DNA of 64,000 nt, from positions 1-64,000 of the forward strand of contig CAJIZL010000002.1 in assembly GCA_905182035.1 (NCBI GenBank), in the 5' to 3' direction. The DNA is from Oceanospirillaceae bacterium ASP10-02a (GTDB lineage: Bacteria > Pseudomonadota > Gammaproteobacteria > Pseudomonadales > Balneatricaceae). Positions within the stretch are counted from its first letter, which is position 1, and every line of letters starts with the position of its first letter. The notes beneath the pieces were generated by a model. It ran no database searches. It saw only the letters and a list, made by a program, of their open reading frames with translations, and was not told the origin of the DNA. This document shows positions 28,201-37,851 of the stretch, one piece after another. A program made the translations under genes and the position numbers.

Positions 28201-29604
28201 ATGGCAGATTATGATTACGATCTAGTAGTTGTTGGAACAGGCCCTGCGGGTGAGGCTGCGGCAATTAACGCTGCCAAACTAGGTCGTAAAGTTGCAGTAG
28301 TAGAAATGCGCGATGAGGTCGGTGGCGCTTGTGCCCATAAAGGAACCATCCCTTCTAAGGCTTTGCGTCACGCCGTTAAACAGATCGTTGAGTTTAATAC
28401 CAATCCGATGTTCCGTGCGATTGGTGAGCCTAAAAACTTCTCTTTTCCTCAAGTTTTAAAAACTGCCAGCGAAGTCATTGCTAAACAAGTCATGCTTCAT
28501 ACACAGTTTTATGCCCGTAACCGTGTCGATGTGTTTTTTGGCTTTGCGCATTTTTTAGACCGTAACAACATTGAAGTGCTAGGTCATGATGCCAGCGAAA
28601 ATTTGCGTTTTGATCAAGCAGTTATCGCTACTGGCTCTAGCCCTTATGAACCAGATGATGTGGACTTTGCCCATCCACGCATTTATACCAGTGACACAGT
28701 ACTTAATCTAAAGCACACACCGCGAACATTGATTATCTACGGTGCTGGCGTAGTCGGTTCTGAATATGCTTCTATTTTTGCTGGATTAGGTGTTAAAGTT
28801 GAATTGGTCGATAACCGTGCTAATCTGCTAGAGTTCCTTGATGTCGAGATTTCAGATTCGCTGAGTTATCATTTACGAAACAACGGTGTACGTATACGCC
28901 ACAACGAAACTTATAAGAGTGTCTCAGCGGACGATATTTCAGTCTCTATAGAATTAGAGTCTGGCAAGCGTATTCGCGCAGATATGCTTTTGTTCTGTAA
29001 TGGGCGTTCCGGCAATACCAAAGGCCTTGGATTAGAAAACCTTGGAATTGAAACTAACGGCCGTGGCCAGTTGGAAATTGACCACCGTTATCAAACCAAT
29101 ATAGAAGGTATTTACGCAGCAGGCGACGTAGTAGGTTGGCCAAGCTTGGCTTCTGCTGCATATGATCAAGGCCGTTCAGCCGCTACAGACTTACTAGATT
29201 TGCCAGGCTTCCGATTTGTAGATGACGTTCCAACTGGTATCTATACCATTCCAGAAATTAGCTCCTTAGGAAAAACTGAAGAACAACTCACTGAAGATAA
29301 GGTGCCCTACGAAGTGGGACAAGCCTTCTTTAAAGACCTTGCTCGTGCACAAATTAGTGGTGAAGTGGTGGGCATGTTGAAGATCTTGTTTAACCGTGAA
29401 ACTTATGAAATTCTGGGCATCCACTGTTTTGGTGACCGCGCCTCAGAAATCATTCATATCGGCCAAGCCATAATGAACCAAAAAGGCGATGCGAATACTA
29501 TAGAATATTTTGTAAATAACACCTTTAACTTCCCCACTATGGCGGAAGCCTACCGTGTAGCAGCTCAATTGGGCCTGAATAGAGCTCGACAAGTTAATAA
29601 CTAA
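28201..29604 (+). CDS. sthA: Soluble pyridine nucleotide transhydrogenase
   Basis: 467-residue flavoprotein that exchanges reducing equivalents between NADPH and NAD+. N-terminal FAD motif [13 protein letters not shown]; the modified redox motif [19 protein letters not shown] lacks the second cysteine of disulfide reductases, as in E. coli SthA; NAD motif [16 protein letters not shown]-terminal dimerisation domain with [23 protein letters not shown] 28201 is preferred over an in-frame GTG at 28183 and follows GAGAG. In Pseudomonas it likewise follows the nqr genes. Confidence 0.96.
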   Translation: MADYDYDLVVVGTGPAGEAAAINAAKLGRKVAVVEMRDEVGGACAHKGTIPSKALRHAVKQIVEFNTNPMFRAIGEPKNFSFPQVLKTASEVIAKQVMLHTQFYARNRVDVFFGFAHFLDRNNIEVLGHDASENLRFDQAVIATGSSPYEPDDVDFAHPRIYTSDTVLNLKHTPRTLIIYGAGVVGSEYASIFAGLGVKVELVDNRANLLEFLDVEISDSLSYHLRNNGVRIRHNETYKSVSADDISVSIELESGKRIRADMLLFCNGRSGNTKGLGLENLGIETNGRGQLEIDHRYQTNIEGIYAAGDVVGWPSLASAAYDQGRSAATDLLDLPGFRFVDDVPTGIYTIPEISSLGKTEEQLTEDKVPYEVGQAFFKDLARAQISGEVVGMLKILFNRETYEILGIHCFGDRASEIIHIGQAIMNQKGDANTIEYFVNNTFNFPTMAEAYRVAAQLGLNRARQVNN

Positions 29605-29667
29605 GCTACACTTACGTAACCTGTGATAATTTCATGTGGCGGGTTTTTCTATCCCATTAGGAAACTT

Positions 29668-30909
29668 ATGTTTCAATCTATTGCTTTGACTGTTGGCCTA
29701 AGATACACCCGAGCTCAGCGGCAAAACCACTTCATTTCCTTTATTTCACTCATTTCTATGTTGGGCTTAGTGCTTGGCGTTACGGTACTCATACTAGTGC
29801 TGTCGGTGATGAACGGCTTTGATCAAGAGCTACGACAACGTATTTTAGGCATGGTACCCCATGCAATTGTTCAAACTGCCGAACCAATTATGGATTGGCA
29901 ACACCCTGCGAAGCTGGCAATGCAGGTTGAAGGTGTTGTTGGCGTGGCTCCTTTTGTACATGGGCAAGGTATGTTTAACAACCTGGGTAGAGTCCAACCA
30001 GTGTTGTTACATGGTATCGAACCAGAAGCCGAAGCTAGAGTGTCTATATTGCCAAATCACATGACCCATGGCACTGTGTCAGACCTCAAGGCTGGAGAAT
30101 TTAATATTCTTATGGGCGATCTACTGGCTCGCCAATTAGGTGCACGGTTGGGTGACAAGGTGACTTTATTTTTGCCTGAAGCTTCACTGACCGTAGCAGG
30201 CATTATTCCTCGTTTGAAGCGTTTCAACTTGGTTGGCATTTTTAAAGTGGGTGCAGAATTAGATGCTAATTTGGCAATTATGCATATTGCTGATGCCAGT
30301 AAGCTAAAACGCTTAGGCGGTGGGGTGGAAGGTTTGCGATTGAAGCTGGACGATTTATTCACTGCCCCAGCGAAAGCACAGCAAGTTGCATTGCAATTGC
30401 CTGGTCAATACTGGACCAGTGACTGGACAAGGACCCACGGTAGTTTATTTCAAGCCATTCAGTTAGAGCGCCGCATGCTTGGGCTGTTATTGATGCTTGT
30501 GGTTGCCGTAGCGGCGTTTAACATCGTTTCTACATTGGTGATGCTAGTGGTTGAGAAGCAGGCTGACATCGCGATTCTGAGAACTCTTGGGGCAAGTCAA
30601 AGAGATGTCATGGGCATTTTTATTGTTCAAGGCAGCATCATCGGGTTTTTAGGGACTTTATTGGGCACATTAATAGGTGTTGTGCTGGCACTTAATATTA
30701 CTGGTATTGTTGACTGGGCTGAACAAGTATTTGGTTTTAAAGTACTTAGCGCTGACGTTTATTTTATTAGTTATTTTCCTTCTCAAGTTAATTTGGAAGA
30801 TGTGCTTTTAATCAGTATTAGCTCTTTTATCCTATGTGTCATGGCGACACTTTATCCAGCCTGGCGAGCATCAAAAGTAGAGCCAGCAGAGGTGTTACGT
30901 CATGAGTAA
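29668..30909 (+). CDS. lolC: Lipoprotein-release ABC transporter permease (LolC/LolE; LolF-type)
   Basis: 413-residue FtsX-like permease: N-terminal IALTVGLRYTRAQRQNHFISF then helix 1, a large periplasmic domain (about 50-265), and three C-terminal helices (from LLLMLVVAVAAFNIVSTL). It extracts lipoproteins from the inner membrane for transfer to LolA. The start at ATG 29668 follows TTAGGA. It overlaps lolD by eight bases. No second permease gene follows lolD, so this protein probably works as a homodimer (LolF type) unless lolE is elsewhere. Confidence 0.93.
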   Translation: MFQSIALTVGLRYTRAQRQNHFISFISLISMLGLVLGVTVLILVLSVMNGFDQELRQRILGMVPHAIVQTAEPIMDWQHPAKLAMQVEGVVGVAPFVHGQGMFNNLGRVQPVLLHGIEPEAEARVSILPNHMTHGTVSDLKAGEFNILMGDLLARQLGARLGDKVTLFLPEASLTVAGIIPRLKRFNLVGIFKVGAELDANLAIMHIADASKLKRLGGGVEGLRLKLDDLFTAPAKAQQVALQLPGQYWTSDWTRTHGSLFQAIQLERRMLGLLLMLVVAVAAFNIVSTLVMLVVEKQADIAILRTLGASQRDVMGIFIVQGSIIGFLGTLLGTLIGVVLALNITGIVDWAEQVFGFKVLSADVYFISYFPSQVNLEDVLLISISSFILCVMATLYPAWRASKVEPAEVLRHE

Positions 30910-31579
30910 TTGGGTATTACAAGCTACTGGGTTAGTGAAGTCATTCAAAGATGGCGAGCGGCAGGTGGATGTACTTAAAGGTTTAGATTTACAGCTAGCC
31001 CAAGCCCAAAGTATGGCTATCATTGGCAGTTCGGGTTCTGGCAAAAGCACCTTGTTGCAGCTGCTGGCAGGTCTAGAACAGCCAGATGCCGGTGAGGTAT
31101 TGGTTGTGGGTGAATGTTTGTCTGATCTAAACGGTAATCAAGCGGCCAAGTTGCGTAACCAACGTCTAGGCTTTGTATTCCAGTTCCATCATTTATTAGC
31201 AGAATTTAGCGCCTTAGAAAACGTTATGCTGCCCCATATTATGGCAGGTAATAAACCTGCTAAAGCAGAACAAAAAGCCTTGGCAATGTTACAAAGGGTG
31301 GATTTAGGAGATCGTACTAGCCATAGGCCTGGAGCTCTGTCCGGTGGAGAACGACAACGTGTTGCCATAGCTCGCGCACTAATTAATGAACCAGCATGCT
31401 TGCTGATGGATGAACCCACAGGTAATTTAGATCGCCACAATGCACAACAAACTTTGGGGTTACTAAAACAACTGCAGTCAGATCTAGGGACTGCTTTTGT
31501 TGCGGTTACCCATGACCTAGAGTTAGCCGGCCAACTGGATTCACAACTAAAGTTGCAAGATGGAAAACTAACGAGCTAG
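30902..31579 (+). CDS. lolD: Lipoprotein-release ABC transporter ATP-binding protein LolD
   Basis: 225-residue ABC ATPase. Walker A GSSGSGKST (42-50), Q-loop FQFHHLL, signature LSGGERQRVAIARAL, Walker B CLLMDEPTGNLD, and H-loop VTHD near residue 202. It powers lipoprotein release with the upstream permease. It starts inside the permease stop region, which indicates translational coupling. Its stop abuts the convergent DUF2062 gene with no spacer. Confidence 0.96.
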   Translation: MSNWVLQATGLVKSFKDGERQVDVLKGLDLQLAQAQSMAIIGSSGSGKSTLLQLLAGLEQPDAGEVLVVGECLSDLNGNQAAKLRNQRLGFVFQFHHLLAEFSALENVMLPHIMAGNKPAKAEQKALAMLQRVDLGDRTSHRPGALSGGERQRVAIARALINEPACLLMDEPTGNLDRHNAQQTLGLLKQLQSDLGTAFVAVTHDLELAGQLDSQLKLQDGKLTS

Positions 31580-32086
31580 CTAACGTTTACGTTTAAGCCA
31601 GTTACGTTTAACCTGCCAGCTCCAAAGTAATTGTACGGTAAAAAAAGCAGCCACAGCCAAAATCAGGCCACCAGCAAAAGAGCCGACATACAGGGGCTTC
31701 CATAGCATGTGCAGCTGTTGAAATAGCCAACTCCTAGACCATTCAAAGTCCAACTGATAGGCAGGCGTTTGTAGTATCCAAGATCCAAATTTGTAGTTGG
31801 CGTATAAGATAGGTGCCATGGTGAGTGGGTTACTAACCCAAACCAAAGCTACAGACAGTGGAATGTTAGCTTTCCAAACAAGAGCTATGCTAGCTGCTAG
31901 GAGCATTTGGAGTGGCATAGGAATCATGCAACAAAAAAGGCCTATAGCGCAGCCCTTAGCTACACTTGTACGTTTGAATCCCCACAACTGAGTATCGTGC
32001 ATTAACTTGCTTAACCAGCCAAGCGATTGATATTTAGTCAATTTTTCTGGATTTGGGCTGATGCGTTTAAAAAACTTACGCGGCAT
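31580..32086 (-). CDS. DUF2062 membrane protein
   Basis: 168-residue protein with a basic N-terminus (MPRKFFKRISPNPEKL) and two or three hydrophobic segments (GLFCCMIPMPLQMLLAASIALVW; a C-terminal helix near 130-155). The VWVSNPLTMAPILYANYKFG block is the DUF2062 core. Function is unknown. The same family occupies the same place between lol and comEC genes in Pseudomonas. It converges with lolD and diverges from comEC. Confidence 0.88.
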   Translation of the reverse strand: MPRKFFKRISPNPEKLTKYQSLGWLSKLMHDTQLWGFKRTSVAKGCAIGLFCCMIPMPLQMLLAASIALVWKANIPLSVALVWVSNPLTMAPILYANYKFGSWILQTPAYQLDFEWSRSWLFQQLHMLWKPLYVGSFAGGLILAVAAFFTVQLLWSWQVKRNWLKRKR

Positions 32087-32203
32087 GAACTAACCTTATT
32101 AATAGTAGCGGGTAAGACGTTTTTCAGGCGCAGGCCTTATTCACTGATTATGCGCTTATATACAAACTAAGCCAAGGTTTAGTGCACTCAAGGATGAGAC
32201 ATT

Positions 32204-34633
32204 ATGTATATAAATGGTTTGTTTTTTTTACTGTTTTGGTGTTTAGGTTGGGCTGAGTTCGGCTTTGTAAATGGCCTCTACCTAGTCATCGTGTTATTGA
32301 GTGGACTTTTAGTAGCTTATACACGTCGCAAAGCCGCCTTAGGCCTGATTACATTTTTGCTGGCCAGTGCGGGCCAGTATGATCATGTTTATAGTCAGTT
32401 TCCTCAGCCATGGGTTGGTAAGGATCTACGTATCAATGCTTGTGTATCCAAACTTACATCTAACTATGCGGGCCTCAGTCTGCTCCTAAGCGATGCTCAG
32501 GTCGATGTGCCTATAGTGGCAGATAACAAAGGAGCTAAACCTGTCTATAAGGCTTTGTCACAGCCGCTGCTTGGGAAAGTAAAAGTGAACATTTATCCCT
32601 ATACGGACGTTGCTCAACCTAAACTAAAAGCCTTGGATCAAGCCTTGGGCCTAGCAGGTTTAATTGGCCACAAGGTTGAATTGATCGTGCGTTTAAAAGG
32701 TGCTAAAAACTACCACAATCTGCAAAATTATGACTATGTTCGTTGGAGCCAGCTAGAGGGCCAAGTAGCGTCTGGTTACGTTAAGCAATGGCTCGTTACC
32801 GGAAACACTTGTAGCGTTATAAGTTCGCCAAAGTTGTCATTGGAACAGCTGCGCGAGAAGCTATGGCAGGGCTTACAGAGCTATGCCGAAACACGATCTA
32901 TGTCGCCTGAATCTATTGCTTTGTGGGGCGCTCTTGTTGTTGGTCAAACCTCAGCTCTAACAGCAAAACAATGGCGGGTGCTAGCAGCTACTGGCACAAC
33001 CCACTTGCTGGTGATTTCTGGACTGCACGTGGGTTTGGTGGCCGTGTTAGTGATGCTTTTGATGCGTTTATTGATATTGCCCTTTAGTATCCATAGTAGT
33101 TTGGGTATACGAGTGGGTGCGTGGGTAGGTTTAGGCGCCGCCATAGGTTTTGCGTTGCTTAGTGGTTTTGGTTTGCCAGCACAGCGAGCGGTTATTATGT
33201 TAGCTGGTCTGATGTGGGGCTCTATGTGGGGTTTGCAGTTGAGCTTTACTCAACGATTATTTATCGCGTTTTTTGTGACCCTTGTCTTGCAACCCATCAG
33301 CGCCTCCAGCTTAGGCTTTTGGTTGTCTTATACTGCTGTATTTGCCTTAGGTTTAGTGTGGTATCAGTCAGCTAGTCAGCGATGGTGGCATCGGGTTATA
33401 CAGTTATTAGCAGCCCAAGGTGCTTTGTCTTTGTTGTTAGTGCCCGTGATTGCATTGGGCACTGGCTATGTGAGCCTTGTTGGCCCCCTAGTAAATATCT
33501 TCTTAGTGCCGCTGTTTAGTGTGTTGCTCATTCCTGCCTTACTACTAATTAGTATTGCCACAATTTTTACCACCCTTCCACAGTTTTTTTTCACTGGCAT
33601 AGACATAACCTTGTCCTTGTTATGGCAAGGGTTAGAATCTCTTGCAGGATTCACTTGGTCTCAGGTGTTTGTGGCTTGGTTGCCACTCGAAGTCTGGGTG
33701 TCTACCTTAATAGTTGGGTGCCTCTGTCTAGTTATAAGGCGTTGGCACTGGCCAGTATTGATGTTACTGATGCCGCTTGTGTTTTTTATAATGATTAAGA
33801 TCTTTGAAACCAATTTCCCTAAAAGCCAAACTCATATTCAGCCACGGGTTGTAGTCACAATGTTAGATGTAGGCCAGGGTTTGAGCGTTTGGGTGCGTCA
33901 AGGCGAACAAAATATGCTTTATGACGTTGGTAATCGTTATCGCAGTGGTTTTAATTTGGTAGACGCAGTGATTTTGCCAGAGATGCTGGCCCAAGGTGTG
34001 AACCAGCTTGATGTGTTGGTAATAAGTCATTGGGATATGGATCATAGTGGTGGCCTAGATGCGTTGCTGCAGCAGCAAACGGTGCAACGTCTAATATTAC
34101 CCTCAGAAAGTAAAGCAAAACGGGAGCAAGACCTAGTTACGGCTGCAATAAAGGTGAGTCGTTGTGTTAGTACAGCTTGGGAAAACCTCTGGCAAGATTC
34201 TGATGACAAACTTATGTGGCGCCAAATTGCTTTGGCAGATTATGGCCTATCAGGCAATAATGCCTCTTGTGTGATATTGCTTAATGTATATGGTAGGCAG
34301 GTGATAATTGCTGGAGATATTGAAGCTAAGGCAGAAGATTTGTTGGTGAAAATTGCTAGTAAATCAGGCGGCATGACCCTTGCTAGCGACGTGCTGATCG
34401 CACCCCATCATGGCAGTAAAACCTCATCTACAGAAAAGTTTTTAACCCAGGTAAGGCCTGCATACGTGTTGGTTTCTGCAGGGAAAAATAATTCATATGG
34501 CCACCCCCATGAACAGATTACCGATACCTATTGGCGCCATGGTAGTCATTGGTATAACACTGGCCGTCACGGTCAAATACGGGTGGTATTTGAAACTAAT
34601 GGTGAATATCAAGTGATCCCATATGTGCCCTAG
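32204..34633 (+). CDS. comEC: ComEC/Rec2 DNA-uptake channel protein
   Basis: 809-residue inner-membrane protein for transport of single-stranded DNA during transformation. N-terminal hydrophobic segments and an OB-like domain, then the Competence membrane region (LLVISGLHVGLVAVLVMLL onward, about 265-545), and a C-terminal metallo-beta-lactamase domain with MLDVGQGLSVWV and the metal motif H609-W-D-M-D613-H614, and later PHHGSKTSS. All three domains are intact and of normal length, so it should be functional. Confidence 0.93.
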   Translation: MYINGLFFLLFWCLGWAEFGFVNGLYLVIVLLSGLLVAYTRRKAALGLITFLLASAGQYDHVYSQFPQPWVGKDLRINACVSKLTSNYAGLSLLLSDAQVDVPIVADNKGAKPVYKALSQPLLGKVKVNIYPYTDVAQPKLKALDQALGLAGLIGHKVELIVRLKGAKNYHNLQNYDYVRWSQLEGQVASGYVKQWLVTGNTCSVISSPKLSLEQLREKLWQGLQSYAETRSMSPESIALWGALVVGQTSALTAKQWRVLAATGTTHLLVISGLHVGLVAVLVMLLMRLLILPFSIHSSLGIRVGAWVGLGAAIGFALLSGFGLPAQRAVIMLAGLMWGSMWGLQLSFTQRLFIAFFVTLVLQPISASSLGFWLSYTAVFALGLVWYQSASQRWWHRVIQLLAAQGALSLLLVPVIALGTGYVSLVGPLVNIFLVPLFSVLLIPALLLISIATIFTTLPQFFFTGIDITLSLLWQGLESLAGFTWSQVFVAWLPLEVWVSTLIVGCLCLVIRRWHWPVLMLLMPLVFFIMIKIFETNFPKSQTHIQPRVVVTMLDVGQGLSVWVRQGEQNMLYDVGNRYRSGFNLVDAVILPEMLAQGVNQLDVLVISHWDMDHSGGLDALLQQQTVQRLILPSESKAKREQDLVTAAIKVSRCVSTAWENLWQDSDDKLMWRQIALADYGLSGNNASCVILLNVYGRQVIIAGDIEAKAEDLLVKIASKSGGMTLASDVLIAPHHGSKTSSTEKFLTQVRPAYVLVSAGKNNSYGHPHEQITDTYWRHGSHWYNTGRHGQIRVVFETNGEYQVIPYVP

Positions 34634-34646
34634 CGGTGCTATACGT

Positions 34647-34667
34647 AAGCACTATATATAAGTGCTT
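34647..34667 (+). repeat. Stem-loop after comEC
   Basis: AAGCACT-ATATATA-AGTGCTT: a perfect seven-base stem with an AT loop, 13 bases after the comEC stop. No T-run follows, so it is not a textbook intrinsic terminator; it may protect the comEC mRNA end. Confidence 0.5.
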
Positions 34668-34693
34668 GATAGCACTCTGGTGTGGGTTATAAT
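34666..34693 (+). promoter_or_regulatory. Promoter for the lpxK operon
   Basis: TTGATA (34666-34671), 16 bases, then a perfect TATAAT (34688-34693). This near-consensus sigma-70 promoter would start transcription near 34700, about 97 bases before lpxK. Confidence 0.7.
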
Positions 34694-34796
34694 AATGTCA
34701 TAGAGGCATGTATTACAGATTAATCTGCAGTAATGTCAAGCGATGGTGAATCGATAGACAAATGATAGCTAAGTATGGGCTCAATATGGAACCAAG

Positions 34797-35804
34797 GTGA
34801 CTCAGAAATTACTCAACGCATGGTATAGAGGGGCTTGGTGGTTATACTTATTATGGCCCTTTGCTAGTCTGTACTTATGGCTTAAGGCTTGGCACCTGTC
34901 TAGGCAAATTAAAGCGGGCATAAACCCGCTACCCCTAGTGGTAATAGGAAACATTACTATTGGTGGCACAGGTAAAACACCTTTAGTGGTAGCCCTTGTT
35001 GCGGCCTTAAAAAATAAAGGTTTGCGCTGTGCAATTATCAGTAGAGGGTACGGGGGTAAGGTAGGGCCCGGGCCACATTGCGTAAGTACAGAAGATGACG
35101 CTCATACCGTTGGCGATGAGCCGTTATTATTGAGTCAGTTAACTGGTGTACCCGTAGTAGTAGGTTGGTGCCGAAAATCCAGTATTGCTTGGCTAGCACA
35201 GCAACAACAATTTGACTTAGTTATTAGTGATGACGGTTTGCAGCATAGTGCTATTAAAGGTGATGTGGAGTGGTGTTTGATTGACGGTAGCCGAGGCATT
35301 GGTAATGGTTTATGCATTCCAGCTGGCCCCCTAAGAGAACCTGCTATAAGGCTCTCTCAAGTGGACCAAGTATTCACCACTGGTGTGCCTAACGGCACTA
35401 TAAGTAAACAATTACTGCAACATATGCAAGGTAAAGCGCTATGCCACCTTATACCTCAACTCGACCAGCTAAAGCGGGTATACGATAACCTAGTTGTACC
35501 CTGGCCTGATGTTCAGAATCCAATTTATGCAATCGCTGCTATAGGTCACCCAAAACGTTTTTTTGACGATTTACGTCATCGTGGCTACGAGGTTGACGGC
35601 CAAGAGTATGCAGATCATTATCAATTCAAAGTACATGATCTGCCCAACTACAAACTCATTATGACTGCCAAAGATGCTGTTAAATGTAAGGTATTGGCCC
35701 AAGCTAACAACAATCAACCACCAATGCCTTGGTTATACGCAACTCAATCATTAACTATTGCACCTGCGCAAATCGACGCGCTGTTGTTACAATTAGGTTT
35801 ATAA
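34797..35804 (+). CDS. lpxK: Tetraacyldisaccharide 4'-kinase LpxK
   Basis: 335-residue membrane-associated kinase adding the 4'-phosphate to the lipid A precursor. An N-terminal hydrophobic anchor (WWLYLLWPFASLYLWLKAW), then the P-loop VVIGNITIGGTGKTPLV with G56-T61, and the catalytic SDDGLQH (residues 144-150; D146 and H150). The start is GTG; AAGG lies too close, so initiation may be weak. It heads the operon with the Trm112-like gene, kdsB and murB. Confidence 0.94.
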   Translation: MTQKLLNAWYRGAWWLYLLWPFASLYLWLKAWHLSRQIKAGINPLPLVVIGNITIGGTGKTPLVVALVAALKNKGLRCAIISRGYGGKVGPGPHCVSTEDDAHTVGDEPLLLSQLTGVPVVVGWCRKSSIAWLAQQQQFDLVISDDGLQHSAIKGDVEWCLIDGSRGIGNGLCIPAGPLREPAIRLSQVDQVFTTGVPNGTISKQLLQHMQGKALCHLIPQLDQLKRVYDNLVVPWPDVQNPIYAIAAIGHPKRFFDDLRHRGYEVDGQEYADHYQFKVHDLPNYKLIMTAKDAVKCKVLAQANNNQPPMPWLYATQSLTIAPAQIDALLLQLGL

Positions 35805-35833
35805 CCTATGACACCCATTGAATAAGGATTCCC

Positions 35834-36016
35834 ATGGATAAGAAGTTATTAGAAGTTCTTGCCTGCCCAGTGAGCCACGGCCAACTGTTTTATCATTCAC
35901 AGACAAATGAACTTTTTTGTCCTGCCAGTGGCTTAGCCTATCCTATTGATGCGGGTATTCCGGTGTTATTAGAAGCGCAAGCAAGGCCCCTTACAGATGA
36001 AGAGAAGCAAGCGTAA
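35834..36016 (+). CDS. Trm112-family small protein (YcaR-like)
   Basis: 60-residue protein: MDKKLLEVLACPVSHGQLFY ... GLAYPIDAGIPVLLEAQARPL. It matches the Trm112/YcaR family found between lpxK and kdsB in many gammaproteobacteria. The zinc-ribbon cysteines are partly replaced (CPVSHG, CPAS), as is common in this branch. Exact function is unknown. Its stop overlaps the kdsB start (TAATG). Confidence 0.88.
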   Translation: MDKKLLEVLACPVSHGQLFYHSQTNELFCPASGLAYPIDAGIPVLLEAQARPLTDEEKQA

Positions 36017-36786
36017 TGGACTTTTCCGTGGTGATCCCAGCGCGGTTCTACTCGAGCCGCCTACCAGGCAAGCCACTGTTGGACCTTGGTGGCTTAAGTA
36101 TGCTGCAGCGGGTCTACCAGCAGGCATGCAAGAGTGATGCATCGCAGGTCTATATAGCGACAGACCATATGGACATTGTAAATCACGCAAAAGGTTTTTG
36201 TGACAAGGTCATCATGACCCGTGAAGACCACACAACGGGCACTGATCGATTACAAGAAGTTGCAGAGTATCTGGCTTTGCCAGATGATCATATTGTGGTG
36301 AATGTACAAGGGGATGAGCCTTTAATTCCTCCCAATTTAATCAATCAGGTGGCTAATAACTTACAGCGGTACTCCAATGCGGCTATTGCGACCTTAGCTG
36401 AGCCTATAGATGACTTTGAACAGGTGTTTGATACTAATGCTGTGAAACTGGTGCGTAACGCAGCTAACATGGCCATGTACTTCTCTCGTGCTCCTTTGCC
36501 CTGGGACCGGAGTTGGAATGAAGACGAAAATAAGCTTGCGCACAAGGATGTGTACCTGCGCCACATAGGGCTTTATGCTTATCGAGTAGGTTTTTTGCAC
36601 CGCTATGTGAGCTGGCCGCAGTCAAGCTATGAAACCCTTGAAAGCCTTGAGCAACTTAGAGCGTTACATTATGGCGAAAGTATTCATGTGGACTTAGCTC
36701 CTGAAGGCATGCCTGCTGGTGTCGACACACTTGAAGACTTAAATTGGATGCGTGAATTCCTAGCTTCAACAGCCTTGGAAAGTTAA
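36016..36786 (+). CDS. kdsB: 3-deoxy-manno-octulosonate cytidylyltransferase
   Basis: 256-residue CMP-Kdo synthetase activating Kdo for LPS inner core. N-terminal VVIPARFYSSRLPGKPLLDL nucleotide-binding loop, VNVQGDEPLIPP (metal/nucleotide site) and YETLESLEQLRALHYG near the C-terminus. Full length. One-base overlaps (TAATG) join it to the Trm112-like gene and to murB. Confidence 0.96.
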   Translation: MDFSVVIPARFYSSRLPGKPLLDLGGLSMLQRVYQQACKSDASQVYIATDHMDIVNHAKGFCDKVIMTREDHTTGTDRLQEVAEYLALPDDHIVVNVQGDEPLIPPNLINQVANNLQRYSNAAIATLAEPIDDFEQVFDTNAVKLVRNAANMAMYFSRAPLPWDRSWNEDENKLAHKDVYLRHIGLYAYRVGFLHRYVSWPQSSYETLESLEQLRALHYGESIHVDLAPEGMPAGVDTLEDLNWMREFLASTALES

Positions 36787-37844
36787 TGGAACTACAACAC
36801 AGCATTAGCCTTAAACCATATAATACGTTAAGTTTAGACGTTAAAGCTGCCTATTTTGTTAGGGTAAACTGTATTGCTGATTTGCGTGCAGCTCGTCAAT
36901 TTTGTCAGGATAAGCACTGCCCATGGCTGCTGTTAGGCGGTGGTAGCAACCTTGTATTAACTCAAGACTTTGACGGTTTAGTTATGTTTATGGCAATGGA
37001 TCAGGTGTTTTGGCCGGCCGAAAAATCCTTAGATAGAATATCTAAAAATTTTATTGTTAGTGTGCAAGCGGGTTATGAGTGGGATCTGCTGGTTGAAGAA
37101 TCGATCATGCGTGGTGCTAGTGGCTTAGAAAATTTGTCTCTGATTCCAGGGCAGGTAGGTGCCGCACCTATTCAAAATATTGGCGCTTATGGTGTAGAGC
37201 TTAAACACTGCCTTGGTGGTGTTCAGGTGTTTGATTTTGATACTGGAGAAGAGTTTGAGCTGTCCTCCGCTGACTGCGAGTTTGGTTACAGAGACAGTGT
37301 ATTTAAACGCCATCAGTGCTGGATCATCACCCAAGTGCGGCTGCTCTTGAGCCGCGATACTGAGCCTAAGGTTAGCTATGGTATTATTGAAGATACCATT
37401 ACATCACAGTTGGGTAAGCCTGCAATAAGTGCCTCGCCACAACAGGTACGCGATGCTGTGATCCATATTCGCCGTTCGAAGCTGCCAGACCCAAAAAAGA
37501 TTCCTAATGTAGGCAGTTTTTTTAAAAACCCTATGGTAAGTAATGGACAAAAGCAGGCATTAGCACAACAGTGGCCAGGCCTTGTGACTTACGCTGTGGA
37601 CCCAAACAAGCATAAATTAGCTGCTGGTTGGTTGATTGACCAATTAGGTTGGAAAGGTTTTAGACAAGGAGAAGTGGGTGTTCATGAGTACCAAGCATTA
37701 GTTTTGGTTTGTTCAGGCAGCGCTACGGGTAAGGAAGTTTTGGATTTGGCTAAACGGATTAAAGCCGATGTGGCCGTGAAGTTTGGCGTCACGTTAGAAA
37801 TAGAACCTCGGTTGTTTGACAACCGAGGCGAGTTTTACCTATAA
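36786..37844 (+). CDS. murB: UDP-N-acetylenolpyruvoylglucosamine reductase
   Basis: 352-residue type I MurB, the flavoenzyme completing UDP-MurNAc synthesis. FAD loop LLLGGGSNLVLT (48-59), SLIPGQVGAAPIQNIGAYG, catalytic S244 in VGSFFKNP, and a C-terminal HEYQALVLV segment. ptpA, which lies between kdsB and murB in Pseudomonas, is absent here. Its last codons contain a ten-base hairpin. Confidence 0.95.
   Translation: MELQHSISLKPYNTLSLDVKAAYFVRVNCIADLRAARQFCQDKHCPWLLLGGGSNLVLTQDFDGLVMFMAMDQVFWPAEKSLDRISKNFIVSVQAGYEWDLLVEESIMRGASGLENLSLIPGQVGAAPIQNIGAYGVELKHCLGGVQVFDFDTGEEFELSSADCEFGYRDSVFKRHQCWIITQVRLLLSRDTEPKVSYGIIEDTITSQLGKPAISASPQQVRDAVIHIRRSKLPDPKKIPNVGSFFKNPMVSNGQKQALAQQWPGLVTYAVDPNKHKLAAGWLIDQLGWKGFRQGEVGVHEYQALVLVCSGSATGKEVLDLAKRIKADVAVKFGVTLEIEPRLFDNRGEFYL
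37806..37838 (+). terminator. Hairpin with short T-run overlapping the murB 3' end
   Basis: CCTCGGTTGT / ACAACCGAGG form a perfect ten-base stem with loop TTG (37806-37828), followed by CGAGTTTTACC. The structure lies inside the last murB codons (encoding PRLFDNRGE). The T-run is short, so termination may be partial. Confidence 0.5.
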
Positions 37845-37851
37845 GGTTAGG

